Part shown: in pieces, positions 34,561-45,114 of the stretch | Position numbering within the stretch: position 1 is the first letter of the stretch | Layout of the letters: each line of letters starts with the position of its first letter | Origin: Panax quinquefolius | Lineage: Eukaryota > Streptophyta > Magnoliopsida > Apiales > Araliaceae | Length of the DNA: 64,000 nucleotides | Assembly: GCA_020205615.1 (NCBI GenBank) | Contig: CM035164.1 | Coordinates: 3,313,501 to 3,377,500, forward strand | Reading direction: 5' to 3' | Translations under genes and position numbers: made by a program | Notes under the pieces: model-generated | What the model was told of the DNA's origin: nothing | Database searches by the model: none | The model's input: only the letters and a program-made list of their open reading frames with translations

Positions 34561-37500
34561 TGTAGGCGCTCCAAAATAAGTCAATTCAGTCCAACCCAAT
34601 TCTGGTCGAAATACCAAATATACGTGATGCTGAAAACAACTGGCTTTATTACTGACAATTATCGTCAAAAACAACAACACATATATCATGAGTTTTAATA
34701 CTAACTACGACTCATATTTCGTAATCCATGACATGGACTGACCTGTCGATACTCTTCATAACGTAAAGGTCTGATCTAAAACCATTTTAGAAATTAAAAT
34801 CTTTGGGAAGTCTTTCGAGAAACTTCGTATGCGTGGGAGTCAAATGCATCCAGGTTATGATAGATATCGTATCTTGTAAAATTATCGCTTGGTTGGCCTA
34901 TAGGCCTGCAAAGCGGAAGATTCTTATCATATTCTTCCCATATGGTGTGTCTTCTCGACGTATCATTATCTCCACCGTCTCTAATCGAGAATTATCTTGA
35001 CCAAACTAAAGATTATATAGGTGGTCTTCAGATATATCTTTCGTGAGTGAATGAAAGACAACCCCGTTTTATGATAACAGGTATATGTTGATTAGACATC
35101 TTGTATGATAATGCCAAGAAACACCCTTCCAACGTTGGGTTATTTCACCCTAGATTGATTCACCAAATATAACTACTAAAATAATGGCCACCGCTCTATT
35201 ACTTATTATCACATTTCGTACTACTGTTCAGATTATTCGCGAAGCGAATTATGAAGCGAAGGGTGAAAGTATTGGTCGATAAAAAGAATATCATGTTAAA
35301 GATAAATAAATTATCAATACTTTCGTGAAGAATATGTCGTCGATTTAGAACATATAGTAGATGATAAAACTTTTTCAACCATAAATTAAGTAGAGCAAGC
35401 GATCCAATTAGAAGAGTCGAATAGGCCAATAAAATCTATTATCTTCTCCAAGTTAAAAATTCAACAATGTTTTTATCCTCAGAACGTTAATCAACAATTC
35501 ATCCACAATCACACGTATAACTTCATAATCGCAATTGTTGTTACAAATTCTTTTACATCCAGGAAAAAGATAATTTTCATCAACGCAAACATCGAAGATC
35601 ATGGTTATATCAATTCACGCCTTCGTATTCATAATCATACTAATAAATTAATCTTCTGCTGACTACTGGTAGAAGATATTCAATCAATGCTCATGCTGCT
35701 GCACCATGCGCCAAAGATATTCATTTATATCATCTTTCAGACTACATACGCAAAAGATATTCAATGACGGCCATCTCTTTGTATTCTGATAAAGATATTA
35801 ATCAATGCTCATCTTTTCTGCTACTGGTAAAGATTTTATTTATATCATCTTTACACTACACGTCAAAAGATATTCAATGACGGTCATGCTGCATTCTGAT
35901 AAAAAATATTCATCGAAATCATTCATCTTCGTACTACGGTAAAGATATTCGAGTTATATCATCGTTTAGAATTTGAGGATGATCAAAATATTTTAAAAAA
36001 ATGAATCCAAATGAAATAAAAGAAACGAATATTAAGGATTAAATCTTTTTGAGCAATAAGTTCAAAAATCTTCATAAATAACCAGGAGTGGAGTAAAATT
36101 CAAGAATGAAGGCCAAAACATGATCCAATCAAAGATAGAAATCATAATGAATAATCTTTGACAGGAGGAGAAAACTTAATTTTTCGTGAATAATGTCGAT
36201 TTGTGAATAGTCTTGGTATCGTGAATAATAACTCCTACACCAAAGATAGAAATTTCGTAAAAAACATCATCATAAATCTTCGTGAATAATCTTTAAGTGA
36301 ATAATAACTCACGTGAATAGTAATGGCTTCATGAATAATAATCTAAATGAATAATAATCAAATGAATAATAAGCTAATGAATAATGCTTATACGTGAAAA
36401 AAATTTCAAATTTGATAAAAGTTCAAAACCAATATTTCTGCGTAATGATATTGAAAAAAATAATATCGTTTATGAAGAAAATAATCTCCCTTCTGATTCC
36501 TTAAAATCCCTTCTTATCCCTTCTGATCACTTTACCTCAAAAGTTAGTCTTGATTTCCGGAATAATAACGAATCTAATCTCAGACCGTATAACAACACTC
36601 AAGATATCAAAATACTCACAAAGAATACACTCGATAATATAGACAGGAGAAATAGAGAAAAATTGGGTTTACGGTGTGATTCGATTCTAACCTGCAGACC
36701 TTATTTATAGAAAATCTAGAAACACTAAAACAGAAAATTTAATAAAATATTAATATATAATTAAATTTTCTTACTTACTTTTTGAATTCTAAACTTTAAA
36801 GACTTTGCACATGTTTAATGAGGCCACAAAATATAAAAATGTTTTTATTAATAAAATAAATATAACTTCCAAAAATCAATTATTTGAACTTGAACTTGAT
36901 AATTCATAATAAATAAGCCATTTTATCGTAAAATTCGAATATCGCGATTTTTATAGGAAATTCAATTCTTTCTGAACTTTCTGCGAAGAAAGAAAGTTTT
37001 TTTAAATTCAAATGAAATTGGCCAAAATCCACATCACGGATGATTTTACGCTATAATCAAATTTGATCCAAAAAATGGGTTAAATAGACACACAAAAACG
37101 TGTATTAATCATTTAATCGAATAAAAATCTTTCATGCTTCTCCATATATCTCATATATCGTACATTCATTATAAAAATATCATCATTATTATATTATAAT
37201 AATATGATAAAATATTATTTTATCGTAAAAGATAAAATATCAATTTTCAACAATTATCACTTTAAAAATTTTCTCCATCTATATCCACATAAAATGAATA
37301 TTTTCCTTATCATATAAATCAATAATTAATTATTCACAAATAATATTACTGTAATCACAATAATGACACTGAGGATTCTTAAAAGAGAACTTTCCAATAA
37401 GAATTTCTCCTTCTTTGGCAAGGCATTGATTAGGTGGCCAAACCTCTCCTGTATGTAACTTTCAGTGGCATCGCTAATAATGTTATCTAATAATATTATT

Positions 37501-38055
37501 CGGATAATATGAATTATTAGCTTCGATAATGAAAAATAATGTGTAGTGACAATTATTAAAACAACAATAATATAAAATATCAACGCAACAATTATTGAAT
37601 CAATAAAATATTGAGCAATAATTACCGTAATAATTATTGAAAGAAGCACCTTTCACGTAAGAATCAATAATTGAGTGCAATCTGGTATATCTCTTGTCTG
37701 AACGCCAGACATCGTATTTTAACCAATTTATTATTCCAATGTCATGTTAATTCAGAATAACTACGCCGTTATTTATAAAAACTCCTTTTGTCGTTTTCTT
37801 CATCCCGACAGCTTATTCTGCATTATGGGGCCACAAACGATCAAGCGTTGTTGTACGAATATTATCCGCGATGAAGAATATTCCACGGCCAAACAAATAT
37901 TCCTAAACGATAATAAATATTTTATAACCACTTGTAGATTTTGAAAAAATTCATATATCACCCTTAACTTTAACTTTTATCAATTTAACCATTTCTTGAA
38001 TAGTAATTATAAGAAAAATTGAATACTTTTATTTCATAAAATTCGGGGTCTTACA
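34561..38055 (-). mobile_element. family-A LTR, minus orientation, inserted in a family-B LTR
   Basis: On the minus strand it begins TGTAAGACCCCGAATTTTATG (38,055) and ends CTTATTTTGGAGCGCCTACA (34,561), the family-A termini. At about 3.5 kb it is longer than the 2.65-kb LTRs of element A. Part of the excess is an enlarged array of AAAGATATTCA..GATGAT-type units (35,650-35,960). The flanks rejoin the family-B LTR almost seamlessly. Confidence 0.7.
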
Positions 38056-38404
38056 TTACCATAATATTTTTACGGAAATTTAGTTAATTTCATTCTTTCT
38101 TTCACCGCTTCTCTTGAAAAATGAGAACGTAATTTTAACTAATGGAGAAACGTGAGATGATGGTCCTAGATGGTGCATTAAGAATCCCTCACTATTCTCA
38201 ATGAAATAATATGATAATAAATGTAATGAGGCTCTCCATTGAAATGGATATTATTCTGATGACAATATTTGTATTAAAACTCATATTTTATGTTTTGTCG
38301 TATTTCACACCATTATTATTATATAATTAAGTTGTATTTGTATTCAAGATTTTGTATCTAGCTTTTCCAAGATGGGTGATGATATCGCATTTTGAGAGAT
38401 CACA
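38056..38404 (+). mobile_element. family-B LTR, right part
   Basis: Continuation of 33,050-34,560. It carries GAGAACGTAATTTTAACTAATGG, the AGTCCTCACTATTC-type block, GTAATGAGG, and the terminal CCAAGATGGGTGATGATATC..TTTTGAGAGATCACA. Each corresponds in order to 25,500-25,789 of the solo LTR. Confidence 0.65.
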
Positions 38405-40440
38405 TTCAATCCTAAACAAACAGCCCCTTAGTATATTTCATTTTACACACAGAATAAAGTTCTTTTAATTTTTCAACCTCATTTACTATTTTTAAATTTG
38501 CCATTTTTATCCAAAATTGCCACAATTATTAAAAATCGAGATTTCGTAAAAAAAATTGAAATTTACATGGTAGCTTCCTGTTATAAGAGAATACTCTTAG
38601 TTTATATTTCATAATTTTCTTAGTTACACACTTCAAGATATTGCCGTTTTCATTTTTAAAACCAAAATCTTTGTCGGGCCATAACTCACTCGTCCGGAGT
38701 CGGAATGAATGAGCTCATTTTTGGTCATAGGCTCTATGATACTATATATTTTTAGATCCCAGGAGTTTAAAAATTTTAAACCCAGTTAACTAGCCGAAAC
38801 AAGCCTCAGAAACTTTAGGGCTGGGTTTTTTTAGATTTTTTCGGCACTGGATTGTGTTACGAGAAAATTCACCAAACGCAACCCTTAAATCACTTTTTAG
38901 TAAATCCAGTGGAGTTCTTTAGAAAACTTAGAGATCTATCTCACGACATTGATGGACTGATTTTCTACAATTTTTGAACCCTCGCATGTTCTTCATGAAA
39001 AATCATAACTCTTTCATTTTAAAACATTTTTACATGATTCCAACTAGGTTTTGTTAATAACTTATATATCTAGCATATGAGACAAAAAATAGCACAACCA
39101 AGTTGTAGATTTCAAGACTCATAGCTTCTTCAAACTACCCTATCGATTAGGGTTCTGTCAATAAAATTATTTTCTTGCATTTTCATCAAACTTTTCACAA
39201 TATATGCACATCAATACACATATTAAACACATCAAATCATTGATCTACATTTCTAACATAGGTCTAGACATAAAAGTTTGAAAATAGGATTTATTATATA
39301 AAAATCAAAAATAGAACAAAGAAAGTCCTAAAACTAAATATGAGAACACTTTTAAACCTCTTTATTCTTGAAGCTCTCTTTCTCTCTCTCTTCCAAAGTA
39401 GTTGATGAAACTAGACGACATACAAAGCTATCCTCCTTGATGACCACCACAGTTGAAACTTTAAATGGATTTCTAAGGTTTTCTTTAACTTTCTCTCTTC
39501 TATTTGGGAGATTCTCACTCTAAAAATGCTAGCAACTTAACAAATGAAATACTAAGTTGCTCAAAGAGAGAGTCTTACTAATTTAAATTCTATATACCAA
39601 CAAGTATGCTTACACTTTCTATATCTATACATCTATCCCCAATGTTATCCAAACAAAGTGGAGATTTCTAAGATTTTCCACCAAATAAGTGAGTCAAATG
39701 GAGATTACATGGGACCCACTTGGTCTCTAACCAATTATCTCCTAATTTTGATATATTTTTATTGTCGAATTTATAAAAATATTGACCAAGACTTTGACTT
39801 TGACTAAATGTATCACGTAGACTAATGTTTGGGCTAGCAAATAATTTCTCTTAGACTACAATAATTAAAACATTAGACTACTAGCGTACTTGATAATTAA
39901 TTCAAGTAGTGGGCTAGTTTAATTAATTAAATGGTTTCACATTAATTAAATTATATAATCTAATTAAACTTGTTATGTTCAAAGTTAATTAGATATTTAT
40001 TTGGCTCTCAATTATCTTATCAATTTATTGATATTAAAACTCTTAGGTTAGCCCATTAATTGAACCTTCCTTTAATTAAATCAACCATATAATCACATAG
40101 TCACCCAAATCACATTATGGTTTAAATTAATTCACACAAAATTTAATTCATTAGAAATTAAATTCTTAATTTTATTTATAATGTCACTTAAAATTCTTTG
40201 TCATTACAAATGTCATGGAACATCATTACATTAGCCTCAAATTGAATATTAAAATGACCACACTCCAATCAATTTCTCCCTTCATTATAGCATAAAATTA
40301 ACTTACTCTGGCCAATGTTAACTACAGTGCAGCTGATGGGTTAAGAACACTCTTAATATTTATAGCTTGCTCGTCTATGGTACCAGGGACAACCACGTTG
40401 ATAAGCTTACTGTAAGAAATAATTGTAATCAAGAAACACA
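38405..40440. other. probable old LTR remnant and AT-rich intergenic DNA
   Basis: No gene is supported. The first 1.4 kb has sentence-like repeats (CATAACTCACTCGTCCGGAGTCGG; AAATCATAACTCTTTC; CTTTGACTTTGACTAAA) similar in style to the chromovirus LTR at 54.9-56.6 kb, which suggests a diverged LTR. Ends could not be found. From about 39,850 on only AT-rich sequence is seen. Confidence 0.35.
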
Positions 40441-40444
40441 AACC

Positions 40445-40525
40445 ATGAAAAAGTTATCTTTATTGTTGATAGTTATGGTGGGGGTTGCATATCCAAAAAC
40501 TAATTTGCAGTTACCAGATTTTTAG
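40445..40525 (+). other. 26-codon open frame with signal-like peptide
   Basis: The frame MKKLSLLLIVMVGVAYPKTN, six more residues, then stop has a basic N-terminus and a hydrophobic run typical of a secretory signal. It is too short to test. No downstream exon was recognised, so it may be a chance frame or a stranded first exon. Confidence 0.15.
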
Positions 40526-42865
40526 CATTCACATGGTCCTTTTTCATCACCAATTAAACAACAATCAAACCAAAAAAGAAAAGAAAATATTATTAATGAA
40601 GTTCAAAAGTTCAAATCAATCCATAAACTGAACTCTAGCTACAAAATAATCCATAAAATGAAGTTCAAAAGTTACATATGCTGACAGGCAATAACTGAAG
40701 CATTAAAAGAAAAAGTTGTCATAAAGCATTCCAATTATTAATGAAGTTTAAATCAAAGCATACAACAAATTGATATGACAAATTAAGAAAGAAAATATTA
40801 TAGTATTTCAAGACATCTGATAGTACAATAATGGAATCATTTTGTAACTATTCATCTGAGTTAATAAACCCGTGTATTACGAAATTGAGTCAAATATACA
40901 TTCACTAGTCTTCATTTGAATTCAAATCTAAAGTTTGGTCGTTACAAAGATATTTTTTAGGAATGTCCCTAGCTTTGCACATCCTAAGCTCATGTGTTAT
41001 TCTAAATCTAAAGTTATAAGCCTCGTTTGGAGTCCACCTCGGTTCCTTCATGATGTTTATAAGGTACAAAAAAAAATCTACGTACTTTGCAACATAAACG
41101 CCCAAATCGTCTGAATTCCATTGTCTCAGCCTATTCACACAGACTTAAACTTTCGGCTTCGATCTTGACCACTTTGCTTTAGGATTCTCCAGACTAAGCA
41201 ACAAAGGAATTAACTCCAGTTATAAACCACAAAACAATTAATTAATTCCCAATATACAATATATGTCTGTGTGATGACATGAAAAAATAAGTAATATATT
41301 AATGAACTCACCACAACCGCAAAAAAGTTTTGATATAATTGAACAATGGCATTAATGATTTGTCAGTATTAAGTGGGCCAAATAGCATTACTTTCCACTT
41401 GTTGACACTCCAAATAAATAGGCAGAAATGACTGTTGCTTTCATTGATGAATGGAAAGAATATGTAATGACACTCATGTGCTGGGGCACCAACTGGAGGA
41501 TTGATGCAACTTCTTAAAAATTTGAGTGTGGTTGCTTTGCTTACTCTGGCACTCGGCAAGTTTTGGGTGCCCAACTCCGCAAAGTACGTTGGCATGAAAT
41601 AAATCAGAGTCCATCGTTGGATACATTCACTCATCATCTTAGCTTCTCTGTCTCTCAACAACAACAAATATGCATCCAATACATGCGCTCATAACCAACC
41701 ATTGGCTCTCAGACAATTCACATCCTTAAACTCTAACTTATATAGACTGTCTGGATGGATATGAGGAAAGTATGATGGGTCGTGAGTTAGACTAAACCAA
41801 CGGTGATTTAACCAAGTGATTTTCTCAATCTTTAAGTACTTAACAAAGTGAGTGTGATTTGTTCCCTCTCTCCTTCTAACCGGTAATTTCCTACTATATT
41901 GAGTATAAAGGCCAACGCTATGCTGAGTTTTTTGAACCGTAGGCTGGAGTCTCGTTATGTCAATCTCCATTTGTCCAACTCGAGGTTGCGTTGAATTTTG
42001 TTTGGTTGGAACCCCTCTATAATCATTCATAAACGGATTGTACAGTGTATTGAACCATGACTCATACATGTTTCTTAACTCAGTTGGCAGTTCAATTGAC
42101 AAAAAAAATTCAAATATATCTTTTGCAGTCTCAATCTAGAATTTTAAAATAACAAAATTTATATTAATAAAATAAGGTCATCAATTTAAAACAAAAAACA
42201 ATAATAAATATTATAAATTGAAAAACTTACAGTGTTTACAGCCACATATTGGTCAATAAATGCCCGTAAAATCTTCCCCTTAACGCCTAAAGGGTCGAGG
42301 TTGGTGTATCCGTCTCCGAATAATTTCTCTATACCATGTCTGTTAACGCCTGATTTTGTACGCCTGACGAAATCACCCAAAAGGACATGCCAAAATAGCG
42401 TCAACGGTTGATGGAGTAATTGTTGTGAAATCAAACTCACGAAATATATTCATATATATAAACATAAACAAAAGAAATATAAAGTATGAACACAAGAATT
42501 TACATGGAAATCCAATTGGAGAAAAATCACAGGGAGAGAGAGAGTAATCCACTATAATAATATTGGGAGTACAAGTTGTGTATTTGTGTTGTATCTCTTG
42601 TGCCCTTCCTCCTTCAATCCCTTGCTTATTGATGTATTTATAGATAGGAGTACGAGTCCTTTTCAGAATCACCTTATAACTGCAATTAATGGCTAATAGA
42701 TTCCTTCCCAAATTAAACCTCCTTATCCTCCCACATAAGGAAATACAATCTTACTTTAATAAGGACTCTCTTACTACCCAAATAATCACACTCCAACATT
42801 GCCCCCCAGTCTCTTATTTACAAAGAATTGTAAATAACTTAAAATAAGAGAGTATACAAAAAGTC

Positions 42866-43065
42866 TCTTCGGGATTTTTATCATCGGAATTTATATCCTC
42901 GGGATGTATATTCACGGGATTTTTATCCGTGGGATTTTTATCCGCGGGATTTTTATCCGCTGGATTTATATCTGCTGGATTTTTATCCGCTGGATTTATA
43001 TCCTCTGAATTTATATCCTCTGAATTTTTATCCTCCGAATTTATGTCCTCCGAATTTCCTTTAGT
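42866..43065. repeat. 15-bp minisatellite inside the TRIM-like element
   Basis: About twelve tandem units of GGATTTTTATCCGCT-like sequence with exact 15-bp spacing. On the minus strand the array stays open and reads as pentapeptides (DKNPA, DINPA, EDINS). There is no ATG upstream in that frame, so translation is doubtful. Confidence 0.75.
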
Positions 43066-43249
43066 CTGCGGTTGATGATGAAACCGAAGCCGCCTTTAGA
43101 GCACTTCAATGATATAAAAGCTTAAACTTTTATCTCTCATTTGGCCGAATTAAATTCTTGGTGCGGTGACTCAAAGACTAATTTATCATCACCGGACCAA
43201 AGTGTTAATGTTTAGATTTTACATGCATCATGTGAATACTACCACTACA

Positions 43250-43252
<3 letters not shown>

Positions 43253-43307
<55 letters not shown>

Positions 43308-43312
43308 CATAA
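43253..43312. repeat. (AT)n(AC)n microsatellite
   Basis: An uninterrupted AT run (43,253-43,299) followed by four AC units, inside the TRIM-like element. Confidence 0.9.
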
Positions 43313-44389
43313 GTATATATTTAATTTAATAAAAAGAATCACTTATATCCTTGATGAATCGGTGATTTTAAATTGACACTAGAAACAAGTGTCTTATTTC
43401 CCATGACGGCGCCCAATGTTAACGCTTTGATTTTTGTCGCCTGATGAAATCACCCAAAAGACGAGCCAAAATAAATACCAATGACTATTGATGGAGTATT
43501 GTTGTGAAATCAAACTCACAAAATATATTCATATATATAAACATAAATAAAAGAAATATAAAGTATGAACACAAGAATTTACGTGAAAATCCAATTGGGG
43601 AAAAACCACGGGGAGAGAGAATTCACACTCCAACAATGTCATATAATCTTCGGTAGATATCTGTTGCAAATCCTCCAACATTTTTCCTTCTAAAATCTCC
43701 ATGTAGGCCTCCCACAATCAAATATAATTGGCCCTATGATTTTCATAATTTATTCTCTCAAAAAATTTATGTTCCTTCCTCAGTTCCACCATGTTTTCAT
43801 TATTAGATGGATACGACTGCAAATATCCAAATTGCCTCATAAATCTATTAGGCATTTGAAACTCAACAATGTCGTAATGTATCAAAAGTATACGAGCGGC
43901 TCCGCCTAACCTTGCCTAAAAAAAGTCCCAAGCCAAACGTCTATCAAATAACTGATATAGACGCCACACCCAATCTGTTTCCAACATATTATCAAACTCT
44001 CCTCGGTAAAACACAAGATGATGATGTGAATTTTTGCGGAATTGATAATGTTTTGAATCAAAATCAAAAGAATAGTACGCCCAAGATAATGCCCTAGTAA
44101 TCAACTTTTGGGACTTAGGCCTAGGGATAGGACGACCAATGTTGAACCTTTCACGAGCCCACATCATAAGCAGATTTGCACATCCTGCGAATTTTTTCGC
44201 GAGTAACATCATTTAAACCTCCTATACAAATGCCATAAAACTGCTGTCCCCAAGCATATGTAATTATTTCTTTCAATATATCTAATAACAACAAATATTT
44301 AGGATGGACAATATTTTTACTCTTGGTTAAAAACAAAATAGCGCTACATAAGTACAACATATATGCCTTAGTGTGTTTTACCACATCAA

Positions 44390-45114
44390 TTTATTGACAC
44401 TATTGCTATTTAAGTTGAGAATTTATAAACGTTGAGCCCAACCCACATGTTCATCAAAACAAAAATAATGAATAAATTATTATTTGAGATTAGACGAGGT
44501 AAAAACTAGATTTGGTTTAGTTTTTATTTATAAAATATGATTATGATTTCATTAAAAATTAAATTATATATCCTATTTTAATATGAATTATATATATTGT
44601 AACCAAGTAGTTATGTTTCTTATGGATTCCAATATAAACTATTGCATCAATAAGACCAAAGAATTAATTAATCCAAGTACAAGAATTCAACTATAAAATT
44701 TCTCCCTTTTCATTTTTTTTTTCTTTTTCTTTAATTACCAAATATATGAGCATTTTTATAGTTTCATTCTTCCTCGAGTACTCTTAAAAATAGTCCGATT
44801 TGTATTTTTTTTATTAAAAAAAGTAATATTTTTATTGATCTTAGTATATCATCATTACATAATGTCATAATAATTTTATTATTAATTTTATATTATCAAT
44901 TTTTTTGATTGAACATAATTTTTTTTTAATATTTATAAATTTAAAATTAATTTTTTTTGGTAGAGCATAAAGAGCATAACTTTGCTTCGTTGACTTGAAA
45001 ATTAGGCTTCAGTACTATACCTTGGCTTGATTGAGCACGGCCTCTAATAACACAAGGGACAGATAGCCTTCGTCTTCCTCTGTTATTAACTACAGAGCGC
45101 GGTTAGTTTCCTGG
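44390..45114. other. PPR upstream region
   Basis: AT-rich, with long T runs and no reading frame. The promoter of the PPR gene at 45,115 must lie here, but I cannot point to a convincing TATA box or start site. Confidence 0.5.

Larger units (their letters stand above)
42341..43635 (-). mobile_element. TRIM-like short LTR element in the PMD pseudogene
   Basis: The element is 1,295 bp with a perfect 5-bp target duplication ATGTC (42,336-42,340 and 43,636-43,640). The LTRs are 42,341-42,798 (458 bp) and 43,417-43,635 (219 bp). Both run TGTTAACGC...CTCCAACA on the plus strand. The shorter one has lost its middle, including the TATA-type CTATAAATA seen at 42,635-42,650. A purine run (CTGGGGGGCAA on the minus strand) abuts the longer LTR. 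A GGCGCC-containing primer-site candidate abuts the shorter one, which sets the minus orientation. The 618-bp interior encodes no retrotransposon protein. Confidence 0.8.
40905..44384 (-). pseudogene. plant mobile domain (PMD) - C48/Ulp1 protease fusion, decayed
   Basis: On the minus strand, 44,384-43,640 encodes the PMD. It has KAYMLYLCSAILFLTKS, the YLLLLDILKEIITYAWG segment, then after a frameshift WARERFNIGRPIPRP and a WVWRLYQLFDRR stretch, then EAYMEILEGKMLEDL. A TRIM-like element interrupts it at 43,635-42,341. Coding resumes at 42,340-42,231. Exons 42,135-41,312 and 41,193-40,905 (GT/AG borders, frame kept) encode a papain-like C48 fold: YIFFPFINESNSHFCLFIW and NSDDLGVYVAKYVDFFL. In-frame stops lie at 41,689-41,691 and near 41,147. 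The usual catalytic Cys position of the D-C-G motif is Leu, and the expected Asp is Gly (LFGPLN). PMD-C48 proteins occur in plant transposable elements, so this is probably a dead element gene. Confidence 0.7.
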
